From: Epiperipatus broadwayi
Lineage: Eukaryota > Onychophora > Udeonychophora > Euonychophora > Peripatidae
NCBI GenBank assembly: GCA_028023455.1
Contig: JAQFVV010012394.1
Span: forward strand, 32,580,885 to 32,644,884
Direction of reading: 5' to 3'
Length of the DNA: 64,000 bases
Part shown: positions 24,920 through 34,026 of the stretch, piece after piece
Layout of the letters: the number at the start of each line of letters is the position of its first letter
Numbering within the stretch: the stretch's first letter is position 1
The notes under the pieces: generated by a model
Told to the model about the DNA's origin: nothing
Seen by the model: the letters and a program-made list of their open reading frames with translations, nothing else
The model's database searches: none
Position numbers and translations under genes: made by a program

Positions 24920-26010
24920 GCAATGTGATGTGAGGTACTGTGACATCTTATATGGAGTCAGGAATCTCTCAGCTACTATGCCCTGAGAAACCTGTTAGCC
25001 ACTTTACCTTCACTTTCCATTCCCTACCCTAAAGTTACCCATATTCTTCTCTATCCTGCTCCATCCCATTTCCACAACATAATCTTTGTCAACCATTATC
25101 TTTTCATACACCCAGTATAAAAACCAAGAACCCACTTTCTGTATAATCACTTTGTTTATATTTATTCTTCCACAACTTCATTATTTGTAACCCTTCTTCT
25201 TTCAGGCATTTACATTTAATTAACAGATGCCTAATATTTTCTATGCCTGCCTTATACAATTTTCAAACTAAATCACTCACATTTTTTCATTTATGTGTAT
25301 ATTCCCTTGCTGCTAAAGATCCTGTTCAAGCCTTAAACAGCAATCTATTTTCCTTGCTATTATCATAAATTAATTTTCACCCAATATTTCATTTACTTCT
25401 TTATATATTTAAACTCATTTTACTCTCCAACATTCCTTACCACTATAAGACTCAACTATTCTCCTAACACAATCATCCCACCTTTTGTATAAGTATATTG
25501 ACATAAATTCTTTATCCAAATCTTCTGCATACCATACTATCTTTTTCACCCATCTTGTTGCCTGCCCTTTACTCATAACCCAATTAAATATTATTTTGGA
25601 TATTCTCTTACTATCCATAAACTGCAAACTACAGAACATTTTCATTTTGCTTTTTGAATCTCTCATATAAAAGCTTGATGATCCCATTTCTCTTTGAATT
25701 GCCTCCTTTACCATCCACACATTTGTATTTAATGCATGCCTTTCTACTTCTCTTTGCACTTTTCATAAGTAATCTAATATCCCTTTATTAAAACATAATG
25801 AATCACTACCCTATGTTAACCCTCCTATTGACATTCTCTTCCATATAATTTTAGCTGCATCATATTTATTATATGAAAAAATTGTTAATTTCTTTATCAA
25901 TCCCTTTCTTTTCTTTGCTTCATTTATCAATTTTTTTCTTCCATTCATCTAATCAAGCTCTAGTAATCAATTGATGCCAAAAGGCTGAGCATTCTAACCC
26001 TAACCAGATC
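24920..26010 (-). pseudogene. Decayed LINE C-terminal region
   Basis: The minus-strand frame 25759-25415 (114 codons) reads QREVERHALNTNVWMVKEAI, then QREMGSSSFYMRDSKSKMK and YLYKRWDDCVRRIV. Upstream in broken frame are AAKIIWKRMSIGGL-like and SDSLCFNKGILDYL-like words. This resembles the post-RT region of LINE proteins in which KVQREVGR..L..N and EAIQGELGW recur. The clade cannot be fixed from this fragment. No RT core remains, and the copy may be continuous with decayed sequence down to about 24920. Confidence 0.55.
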
Positions 26011-26209
26011 TTCCTCTTTCAATATTCCAAATCAGTTTTTAGCTTTTAGTTTCCATTAGTGAGGAGTCTTGGATATGTGAACAGTTCATCTGGATCTTCT
26101 ATCAAATCCAATTCTTCAGCATCAACTTTTTACCTTTTTGATTAATTCTAAAGCTATTATCCCAAACTGAAAACACAACAATGTTTTCAATCCAAGCTAA
26201 CTTGTATGA

Positions 26210-26257
<48 letters not shown>

Positions 26258-26262
26258 TACAA

Positions 26263-26295
<33 letters not shown>
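26210..26295. repeat. (TA)n microsatellite
   Basis: Two runs of TA dinucleotides, 26213-26250 and 26267-26293, separated by a short AT-rich interruption, about 45 bp downstream of LINE copy A's 3' duplication. Confidence 0.95.
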
Positions 26296-26298
<3 letters not shown>

Positions 26299-26470
26299 AT
26301 GAAAATGGTAATTACTTTGTTTATCTTTTAAATTTATATCTCATTTCTATTTATTTATAAATAATTTTATTGAAAAAACCATATGTAATAATGATACAAT
26401 TGTAAATCAAAAATAATAGTTATCCATGTTAGTCAGGCAACCAAATGTTCTGATGTGGTTATTGGTGTTG

Positions 26471-27470
26471 TTAATTCAGCTTAATCAGGCTCCACGTGTT
26501 GTCAAATAAAAATCTGGAAGAGATTATTCTGTCCTTATGGTGAAATTCCTTTAGCTTGGAAATGAATGTGTCTTCAGGCTTGGGATGAGGAAAGGTAAAC
26601 TTGTTGCGACATCTGGCCAACCAGATGGCATAAGTGAGAAAGGTTGAGAGTCTTGTGGTGACATAATCCCTGGACAGGAAGCAGCATTTAATATTTAAGA
26701 TTTTGTTCAGGGAAATGTGGCAGTGGTAAGTAATGAAAGTTCTGATTTTGTCATATGCTGGGCAATCATTTATCATATGATCAAAGGTTTCACAGGTTCT
26801 ATGGCAGTTGTGGCACATAGGATCTATATTCTTGAGGAATCTCCTGTAGTGCAGGAACCAGTTTGTCTGGAGTGAATTCAGGTTGATTTTTACGAGAAAG
26901 TCCAGGAACCTTGGCTCCAGCTTGAGATGCTTGAAAAACCTGGTGACCACGTGATTGTTACCACTGAGGTAAAGAATGGTAGAGTTTTGTGTGGGAAATA
27001 GCAGGACATGAGCATCCCAAATGGAGATTTTTTGTCTGAATACTAGGGAAGAGTGGCCATTGTGAGCGAAAAGGTAGTCAAGTATCTGATTTAGCCAGCT
27101 TATCTTTGAAGGTGGAGGTCTGTCAGATGGAATGACTGGTTGTTCCGCTACAATCTGGGGAAATTTCTTTTGTAGGATGTGGATCAGAGAGTGGCACTTT
27201 TGGTAATATATAGAAAATGTAGCATGCAACGACATACCATTATTTTTACTATGTCGCTGCATGTGTTCAATTCCTATGGCCACTGTTTTACCATTCCACA
27301 ACAGCCGTGCACAGATTCGATTGATTTTTGTATTGAAAGCCTTTGTCATGTTAATTATGGGTAGATAGTAGCTAATCTTTGCCATTACCTTGATATTGAG
27401 GAGAGAGATTTTCCCTTGCAGTGATAAATAAACCTTGGCAAGGTTTTTAACTGTGTTGGTGGTGGCTCAA
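26471..27470 (-). pseudogene. LINE copy A ORF2, C-terminal part
   Basis: Continuation of ORF2 in another frame after the break at 27476-27531. Open from about 27470, with a convenient Met at 27385. It begins with the RT thumb (VKNLAKVYLSLQGKISLLNI), then a conserved spacer shared with copies B and E (IPSDRPPPSKISWL; LEPRFLDFLVKINLNSLQTN) and a Cys-His knuckle, C-x2-C-x8-H-x4-C, at residues 191-208 of the Met-initiated frame (CHNCHRTCETFDHMINDC), comparable to the zinc-binding tail after the RT in several APE-type LINEs. It ends FDNTWSLIKLN. No RNase H domain is visible. Intact except for the upstream break. Confidence 0.88.
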
Positions 27471-27506
27471 TGATAGAATTCTGTATTTGTATCCTCTACT
27501 TTTGCT

Positions 27507-29729
27507 TCAATATGAATTCTGTATTTGTATCGACATGGCTTGCGGTGACTTGTATATGGGAAACCCCAAAAAGTTTTGGGGGTCTGCTGAGAAAGGCGAT
27601 GATATCTTCTTGCCGGTGTTGATTTTCCAGGCCGATGACTTGTTGAGGTTGAAGGAAAGTTTGGAGGATTCGGAAAATTTGTTGATTATTTGTATGAGAG
27701 GTTTTAGATATTTTTGGGAAGGTAAGGTGACAAGGACATCATCCATGTAGGCAAATGCTTTACAGTGTTTCTTCAGCTGGGGTATATAGATTCCTGGAAG
27801 TTCTGCCTCAATCTGTTTAAGAAGGGGGTTTAAGTAGAGTATAAATAGGAGACCGCTAAGTGGAGATCCTTGGGGTATGGATTTTGAAGGAATAAAACCA
27901 TCTGTAAAGAAACCATTCAGGGAAATGTGAACCAATCTGTTGTTTAGTAGATTGTCCAATATCTGAATGATTTGAGTAGGAATGTCTAGTGCTGAGAGGC
28001 AATTGAGCAGGATGTTGACATCTACTGAATCAAATGCTTCAGAGATGTCTAGCTGAACGGCAATGGGTTTATATAGATTCTTGGATCTGATATGATCACA
28101 GAGAATTTTTACCTCCCCGATTGCAGAGAGTGTGGATGAGCCCTTCTTTGCAAATTGCAACTGGGATATGTTGTCCAGAATAACATCTTGTATTTTCTCC
28201 TTGATCACACCTTCAATGACCTTTAACAGGATTGGGGTCATGGAGATTGGTCTTATGCTAGATAGAGCAGATGCATCCCGGTTTTTCTTAACAAAGGGGA
28301 CCATCGCTATGGGATAAAGTTTGGGGATGATTTTTTTGCTGTTTGCAAGATGGTTAATTAGTTTTAATACTATGGGAGCTGTGAAATTCTCAAGGTGCAT
28401 AAGTATGAACTTTGGAATGCCGTGTAGTCCTGGATGGACATTGGACGGTAGGGTGGCCAAGTGGTTTTTGATGTTTGATATCGTTATTCCATGTTCATTG
28501 TTTTGTGATGTCTCATGCCACTGATTTGTGGGGTAGGTAACAGAGTTTGATAGGCAGTTTTTGAAATATGACTCTATTTGAATGAGCATTTGGTTGCCAG
28601 AGGTATGGCTACGACCCATGAGGAGGGACAAAGGAGTTTTTTGTTTCTTCCTTGCCCCTAGAGCCCATCTGAGATAGCCACATGTCCAGCAGTGTTGGCC
28701 AGATAAGTATAACCTAGCATTCTTTGTTGCTATTATTTCAGCAATTGCAGCTTGTTTCTGCTTGTACTGTGTTTTAAGTAATAGGAGGTTGTCTGTAGTA
28801 CCATCACTTGAGAAATTTTTAATCCTATGGTGAAGCAAATCAAGCTCATTCATCAGGGTTGTTGACCCTTTATGTTTTTTGGTGTGCTGTATGATTATGG
28901 TTTGGAGGATGCCTGTGAAGGTGAACCAGGCTTCCTCAGGATTTATGTTAAGAATGTCAATTTTTTCAAAGAGTATGTAGGCATCTGAGAAGACAGCTTC
29001 CGTGGCAGTAGCTTTAGTTATGATTCTGATTGTTTTATTGTAGTCTATGGGAGTGTAGGAGTCCAGATCTAAAGATGCTATCAGGGCAAGATGGTCTGAG
29101 AAGGGAACGGGTTGAAGCTTGGCTTCCAAACCATAGTGCAGCTCTGAGGTGTAAAACATTAGGTCAATCAGTGTTCTAGAGCTCTTTGTATAGAATGAGT
29201 ATGCATCTGCAGGGAAGAAACCTCTGCCATTTATGAAACCCCTGGCTAAGAGATGGAGGTATTTCCGTGTGAACACATCATATTGCAGGTTGAAGTCCCC
29301 CAAGAGGATTGTAGGGCCTGGGTTGTTTGCAGTGATGAGATTTATGGTGTGTATTATTCTAGAATAAGTCAATGGGTTGTTCTGGCAGTATACATATATT
29401 GCAATGAATTCACTAGATTGGTATATAAGCTTGATTGCAATGAGATTGGCATCATGGTAAAGCACTTTATAGGAAGAAGGTGGTTTCCTGTTATTAATGA
29501 TGATTCCTACCCCTCCAGCAGCTGATGTATTAGTAGACAGAAGAGTGAAGCCCAGTTTTGAAAGTTCGAGAATTATGTGAGGGTTGGAGTTTAGGTGATA
29601 TTTGGTCTCTCCTAAGAATAAAATATGAGGAGATGTAAGAAGGAAAAAATGCCTAATCGCATATAAACGGTCAGTAGAATTAATTCCCCTGATGTTAAGA
29701 CCAATGATTTGGCACTTGATCCTATCCAT
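27507..29729 (-). CDS. LINE copy A ORF2, endonuclease-reverse transcriptase (broken at C-end)
   Basis: 740 codons. An N-terminal APE-type endonuclease (residues ~5-222) shows LN at 11-12, the catalytic Glu in GET (E41), GDFN (144-147), SRTLIDLMF (184-192) and the SDH catalytic end (211-213). The reverse transcriptase (~460-740) shows AVQLDISEAFDSVD (D561), SIPQGSPLSGLLF (617-629), FAYMDD (659-664) and FLGFP (720-724). It nicks target DNA and reverse transcribes the element RNA. The start ATG overlaps the ORF1 stop (ATGGATAG at 29729-29722). It ends early because an 18-bp word (27476-27493) is repeated at 27514-27531, a 38-bp duplication that brings a stop, followed by a small indel; the rest of the protein continues in another frame. 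Otherwise the frame is clean, suggesting a young insertion. Confidence 0.93.
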   Translation of the reverse strand: MDRIKCQIIGLNIRGINSTDRLYAIRHFFLLTSPHILFLGETKYHLNSNPHIILELSKLGFTLLSTNTSAAGGVGIIINNRKPPSSYKVLYHDANLIAIKLIYQSSEFIAIYVYCQNNPLTYSRIIHTINLITANNPGPTILLGDFNLQYDVFTRKYLHLLARGFINGRGFFPADAYSFYTKSSRTLIDLMFYTSELHYGLEAKLQPVPFSDHLALIASLDLDSYTPIDYNKTIRIITKATATEAVFSDAYILFEKIDILNINPEEAWFTFTGILQTIIIQHTKKHKGSTTLMNELDLLHHRIKNFSSDGTTDNLLLLKTQYKQKQAAIAEIIATKNARLYLSGQHCWTCGYLRWALGARKKQKTPLSLLMGRSHTSGNQMLIQIESYFKNCLSNSVTYPTNQWHETSQNNEHGITISNIKNHLATLPSNVHPGLHGIPKFILMHLENFTAPIVLKLINHLANSKKIIPKLYPIAMVPFVKKNRDASALSSIRPISMTPILLKVIEGVIKEKIQDVILDNISQLQFAKKGSSTLSAIGEVKILCDHIRSKNLYKPIAVQLDISEAFDSVDVNILLNCLSALDIPTQIIQILDNLLNNRLVHISLNGFFTDGFIPSKSIPQGSPLSGLLFILYLNPLLKQIEAELPGIYIPQLKKHCKAFAYMDDVLVTLPSQKYLKPLIQIINKFSESSKLSFNLNKSSAWKINTGKKISSPFSADPQNFLGFPIYKSPQAMSIQIQNSY

Positions 29730-31326
29730 AAAGATTATTGCTGCTTGGTTTTACCACCAGCGGAATCTTTGATTGAAGGTTGTAATGGTCCTTGTGATCA
29801 CTGAATTTCTGATCTGCCAAGGATGGCCTGTGGAAATCAACTCTAAAGAGCTCAGTTTCATTGTGTGATTCATGACTGAGAGAGTTTTTTGGTGTGCTTT
29901 GTACCTTCCTCTTGTTTTTTTCCAGAATAGAATTTACACTGTAGGGAAAGGAGAACTTTAGGTAGTTTGGCTCGGAAGCAGGAGATAGGTGTGAGTCCTC
30001 TTCTTCAGAGTAGGCCTTTGAAAGTTTGGAAGATTTTTGTTTATTATTAGCATTAGGGGGTAGGTTGAGATCCATGTCTGAGACATAGTCAGAGATGGGT
30101 GGTGAAGATCTATTTTTTATAGGTGTGGGAGCTTTCATATGGGATGAATTTGTAAAGGATATTGATAGTTTTGATGCGTCCATTATAGATTTAGTGTTAG
30201 AAACTGCAGGTTTTGATCTTAGAGGTCTTGGCGTTCCGAGTGCATTGGTATGGTCTTGATGGTCCATGCTGAGAGGTGCATCATCTGTATTGTCAGAAGA
30301 GATTGTTAGATTTTTGTGTCTAGAGGCATTATTTGGTTCTTTTGGTTTTGAGCCTTTTGGTAAGTTGTGTGGTTTCTGTGAGTTATCTCTGGGCTTGGAG
30401 CCATTTGGGTTTTGATATGCTATTTGTATCTGTTTGCTGTCATTGGATGGTTTTCCCTTGAGTTTATTAGGATTCATAAAGTCTTTGGTGTTGGTTACTC
30501 TACTGTAGGATTCAACTTCAGCTTCAACAGTATGTAGGACTGGAGTGTTTGTGGTTAGCATTTCATTATGTGTGACATTAGCAGGTGTGAGTGTATGAGG
30601 TGCTTTACATTTGTGAAACTTATTTTCCTTTTGACCACAAGAGGTGCATATTTTTGCTGGGCATTCTTTTATGAGATGTGTTCTTAGGCCACAATGAAAA
30701 CATTGCGGCCTGAAGCCAACAAAGGAAAGTATCATTGGACAACCTTTTGCTTTAATGGTAGTTGGTATGTCAGTGGGCCCTAGGCCTTTTCTTAGTTGAA
30801 TTTGAAATGATGCAGTGTTGGATAGGATGGACTTGATCGTCTTGTCTACTGGCAGATATGAGAAATTCTGGATTTTCCCATAAGGTAAAAGGATTTCTTG
30901 GAGGAGATTATTGTCAAGGCCCATAATACAATTCTTGAGGGTTCCGATAAGGGTAGCAGGTCTGTTTGTATCAACATATATAAGGAATTTGTTGTCTAGT
31001 TTTTTGAAATTTGATTTAAATTCATTTCGGAAGGCCCAAGTGGCAAATTCGACAGCAATGTATCTGACATTTGGGTGAGTGAGGATCCGGTGTATGCCCT
31101 CTGTTAATTTGTATTGTTTTATTAATTCGTATAGTGCTGTAATGGGGAATTTATGGAGTGAGCAATTTGGTTCTGTCACTGCAAGAACAACACTTTTATC
31201 ATTGTGGTAGTTTACTAAGGATTTGAGGAGGGTTGGAGGTATTGTTTGGTTGAAGTCAACACAGAGGCCTTGGTATTGTTTTTCAGTGAAGTCATTTATG
31301 GAGAATTCATCGGTCTCAAGCCCCAA
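29722..31326 (-). CDS. LINE copy A ORF1, gag-like zinc-knuckle protein
   Basis: 534 codons, intact. The N-terminal ~200 residues look folded (alternating hydrophobic segments, 40-200) and sit in the place of the RNA-binding or RRM-like part of LINE gag proteins, though I see no diagnostic RNP motif. A retroviral-type CCHC knuckle, C-x2-C-x4-H-x4-C, lies at residues 209-222; it is followed by a second Cys/His cluster (C227, C230, H238, C240) of atypical spacing. The remaining ~290 residues are polar, Ser/Pro/Asn/Lys-rich and probably disordered. Expected role is to bind element RNA in a ribonucleoprotein. It ends in an 8-nt overlap with ORF2. Order ORF1-ORF2 and the knuckles fit I/Jockey/R1-like APE LINEs. 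Confidence 0.9.
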   Translation of the reverse strand: MGLETDEFSINDFTEKQYQGLCVDFNQTIPPTLLKSLVNYHNDKSVVLAVTEPNCSLHKFPITALYELIKQYKLTEGIHRILTHPNVRYIAVEFATWAFRNEFKSNFKKLDNKFLIYVDTNRPATLIGTLKNCIMGLDNNLLQEILLPYGKIQNFSYLPVDKTIKSILSNTASFQIQLRKGLGPTDIPTTIKAKGCPMILSFVGFRPQCFHCGLRTHLIKECPAKICTSCGQKENKFHKCKAPHTLTPANVTHNEMLTTNTPVLHTVEAEVESYSRVTNTKDFMNPNKLKGKPSNDSKQIQIAYQNPNGSKPRDNSQKPHNLPKGSKPKEPNNASRHKNLTISSDNTDDAPLSMDHQDHTNALGTPRPLRSKPAVSNTKSIMDASKLSISFTNSSHMKAPTPIKNRSSPPISDYVSDMDLNLPPNANNKQKSSKLSKAYSEEEDSHLSPASEPNYLKFSFPYSVNSILEKNKRKVQSTPKNSLSHESHNETELFRVDFHRPSLADQKFSDHKDHYNLQSKIPLVVKPSSNNLYG

Positions 31327-31434
31327 GGTGGTTTGATTTTCCTGTTGTAGACTACGTTTTATATATCTAACATGGTAAGATCGTGATTAATTTTACTTGC
31401 TGTTCCGGGTATGGAGCAGGTTTCATTGTATGAA

Positions 31435-33516
31435 TTAGTTTTTTAAGTTGTTGGTATTTTGTATAGACTTAGATGGACTTGTAGTACCAATTTTTGCTAT
31501 GTTAGCATATGATATGTGGCTCCTAGATGAACTGTTAGCCATTGTATTACAGTTTTTTGCAATAGGTGTTATGTGAGGAAGGTAATTTAAATCACTCTGT
31601 GTCAAATCTAGTGTTGGGTTTGTCTGCTTGATTGTTGAATAGTTTCTTTTATGACCGGTATGGAAAATTTTATTTTGATCTTCTTCTCTCCGGTAGTTGA
31701 GATTCTGAGAGTAAGAGGGAAGAGTTGGGAATTCATCTATAGAAAGTGGCATGCTTTGTAAGGAAGTATTTTGAACACTAGTTGTATTGGTATGTTTTAA
31801 TACGGGTTCCGGTATTGTATTACGCGTGTGTGTTGTTTCAGAACTATATTTATTTATAATATCAGTTTTGGGCGAGTTTGAATTAGTTAAAAAGTTGTTT
31901 TCAGACGGTAAATTGTTCGCGGGGTTAATTTTTTGTTGAGTCTCACGTTTATTCCTAGTTGAATGCGTCGATACGGGAAGTGGCGCTATTGCGTTATTTT
32001 CTGTTGAATCTTCAGATATTAGTGTAGTATTATCATTAATATATGAGCTGCAGCTATTTGTTTCTGTGTATTTTTTAGTTTTGGTGCCTTTATTATTTAA
32101 TTTATGTGCCGGTTCAGGCCAATGGATTATGTCCGTATTAAAATTTTTTTCTTTAGTACCTTGTTTATCCGCTATGAGTGACGGGCCAGTAGAAGTGTAG
32201 CCTGTTGAACAGTATTCGTCGTTATTCACTGTAGCGTCTGAAAACTCGTGGATCATTTCTGAGATTGTTTGTTTGGAGGTCTTTATTTTAGGTATATTAT
32301 GATGTGAATTTTGTTTATTATTACTATTACAGTTAAAATCCATATTATTTTTATCATTTATTTCCATAGATATTTCGTTGGTTTTAGAATCGCTAATGAC
32401 ATGGCTTTCCGGTATTAACTGAGGCTGGTAAGAATAATTTTTATGTTTATTATCAGTAATATTTGTGACGTTGAGGTTAGCTGTTGTATTATGCTTGGTC
32501 TCATGTACCTTAATTAGCATCTTGTGTGTACAATTGGTTTCACAAAGCTTACATAAATCTTCTGCTGTATTTACGCTGTCTTCGTTTTTGTTTGCGTCAT
32601 CGGATGTCGTTGCGATTTTTTGCTTTCCATATTTTTCTATAGCACTTGAATTATCGAAGGCCGGATTTTGGTTATTAGTGCTAGAAGGTTTATTTCCTTT
32701 TATGATTTGAGAGTTCATTTTTAAGCGAGTTTGTGATATTTTTTCAACTTGAATGCAACCTTCAGAGTTTTGATTGGATGTTACGCTGTTGTCTAAAGTA
32801 TATTCCACCGCATTGGCAATTACGTTAACATTTGAAACATTTGCATGCGCTTCGGGAATGGTAGGGCCTATGCTAGAAACATTGTTGGCTTTCAGTATTT
32901 TCAGCAGCCTAAGGTTAGAATTCCGGTATTTAGGCACGCTATGTGAATAAAATTTCTTAGTATTAATGGTAACGTTGGAACTCTGTGAGTTTTCAGCACT
33001 GTTGTTTAAGTCATATCCTATGCCTAGGTCTATGTTACCCTTCAGGCTCTGGATAACGTTCAAACTCACGGAGTACTCTGTGACTTCAGATTTTGTTGTT
33101 TTAACTCTATTGCAAATATCAGATTCATTTACATTTTTATTTTTTATTAGATCTTGGGAATACTTATAGTCATGATTATTATCATTGTAATTAAGCATTG
33201 TATGAGAAGTATCAACTTTACTCTGATCTTTCGGCAGGTTTACTGTTTCTTTATTAGGTTCTAGACCCTTTATGACGTTTCTAAATAATTTCTTTTTTTT
33301 TAGATGTCTGTTGCATTTTTTTGATATTTTTAGTTTATATAATGCTTGACTCTTTTTTGGCTTCGAATTAATGAAGCCAATTCTTTTAGATTTATCATTT
33401 ATTCTGGGAGATCTTTTTTTATTTTTTATTGCGATTTTACCACTGTTAATTGTGCTATCAAGAGGTTCAAAACATATCCCATATTTCGGATTGTGGGCTA
33501 ATTTTCCCACATCCAT
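31435..33516 (-). CDS. LINE copy A ORF0, intact 693-aa protein of unknown function
   Basis: An uninterrupted frame 108 bp upstream of ORF1 and inside the target-site duplication. It is very rich in Asn, Lys, Ser and Thr and likely disordered. Residues 28-76 are strongly basic (KNKKRSP, KKSQ, HLKKKK), a plausible nuclear or nucleic-acid-binding segment. Residues 322-342 have classical C2H2 spacing, C-x2-C-x12-H-x3-H, with Ile at the second hydrophobic position but Cys where Phe is usual. Near the C-end are IDEFPTLP (593-600) and SYANIAK (669-675), words reminiscent of those flanking gag regions of some LINE ORF1s. CpG is frequent (14 in 31801-32040) against 2 in an equal length of ORF2. Alternatives: an ORF1 relative split by evolution, or a captured host exon. 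No function is assigned. Confidence 0.8.
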   Translation of the reverse strand: MDVGKLAHNPKYGICFEPLDSTINSGKIAIKNKKRSPRINDKSKRIGFINSKPKKSQALYKLKISKKCNRHLKKKKLFRNVIKGLEPNKETVNLPKDQSKVDTSHTMLNYNDNNHDYKYSQDLIKNKNVNESDICNRVKTTKSEVTEYSVSLNVIQSLKGNIDLGIGYDLNNSAENSQSSNVTINTKKFYSHSVPKYRNSNLRLLKILKANNVSSIGPTIPEAHANVSNVNVIANAVEYTLDNSVTSNQNSEGCIQVEKISQTRLKMNSQIIKGNKPSSTNNQNPAFDNSSAIEKYGKQKIATTSDDANKNEDSVNTAEDLCKLCETNCTHKMLIKVHETKHNTTANLNVTNITDNKHKNYSYQPQLIPESHVISDSKTNEISMEINDKNNMDFNCNSNNKQNSHHNIPKIKTSKQTISEMIHEFSDATVNNDEYCSTGYTSTGPSLIADKQGTKEKNFNTDIIHWPEPAHKLNNKGTKTKKYTETNSCSSYINDNTTLISEDSTENNAIAPLPVSTHSTRNKRETQQKINPANNLPSENNFLTNSNSPKTDIINKYSSETTHTRNTIPEPVLKHTNTTSVQNTSLQSMPLSIDEFPTLPSYSQNLNYRREEDQNKIFHTGHKRNYSTIKQTNPTLDLTQSDLNYLPHITPIAKNCNTMANSSSRSHISYANIAKIGTTSPSKSIQNTNNLKN

Positions 33517-33656
33517 CAGAACTATATTAATAAAACCCTTACCTTAACCAATAAAGATGAGATTTGTTGGATGGCTGGCGTTCTAAGGGCTTTTGAATTA
33601 AAATTCTTCGCAGAGCTGAGGTAGATGGCTGCCAACTTAGTCAAACGTAGGTGGTG
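33517..33656 (-). promoter_or_regulatory. LINE copy A 5' UTR
   Basis: The ~140 bp between the 5' target-site duplication and the ORF0 start. LINE 5' ends normally carry an internal promoter, so this is where it should lie. It is less AT-rich than its flank (GTTGGCAGCCATCTACC near 33637-33621), but no named promoter motif is seen. Confidence 0.5.
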
Positions 33657-33779
33657 TATCTCATTTCTATTTAAGTGTTAGAATACTATGGAATGTGCTT
33701 GGTAAAGTAATGTATAGATATTTTACAATTGCACTGTATGATTTAGAACATTGATGAACAGAGGGGAAAACATTTAAGC

Positions 33780-34010
33780 TTAAGCCATTTAGAAATCAGC
33801 CCAATTCTGGCACTTCAGGTACTCCAATATTTTTTGAATAACCAGGCAATAAACCACACCATTATTTTAACTTATTTAGTTTAATGCAGTTGTAGAGTGA
33901 TGAATTCAGGTACTCGAGATCTCTGGGCTATGACCCCAGCTATCAATTTTGCTTCTCAAACTTATGATGAAATTTTTTTAAATAAACCATCTAATTATTT
34001 TCATTTAATT
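33780..34010 (+). repeat. SINE-like units (tRNA-like head)
   Basis: Two adjoining units resemble those at 60.77-61.0 and 61.94-62.2 kb. The second reads GTTGTAGAGTGATGAATTC, then ACTCGAGATCTCTGGGCTAT, GACC, and a tail AATAAACCATCTAATTATTT. The first is truncated at its head but has the same CAATAAACCACACCATTATT end. The GTAGAGTGAT word resembles a tRNA A box. Low sequence similarity, so old copies. Confidence 0.4.
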
Positions 34011-34026
34011 GACATATACTGTATGC

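Larger units (their letters stand above)
26337..33672 (-). mobile_element. LINE copy A, near full-length three-ORF LINE with TSD
   Basis: The same 16-bp word TATCTCATTTCTATTT occurs at 26337-26352 and 33657-33672, exactly outside a unit that reads, on the minus strand, 5' UTR (33656-33517), ORF0 (33516-31435), ORF1 (31326-29722), ORF2 (29729-26471, one disrupted joint) and a ~118-bp 3' UTR with AATAAA at 26371-26366. A perfect duplication of this length at these edges is what target-primed reverse transcription leaves, so the ~7.3-kb unit moved as one. There is no poly(A) tail; the 3' end is AT-rich. Copies B-E in this window are related but divergent members of the clade. Confidence 0.9.

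Noticed and set aside
28132-29525. Plus-strand ORFs of 61-90 codons
   Set aside because: Antisense shadows of LINE copy A ORF2.
32465-33169. Plus-strand ORFs with hydrophobic translations
   Set aside because: Antisense shadows of ORF0; hydrophobicity follows from the Asn/Lys-rich sense strand.
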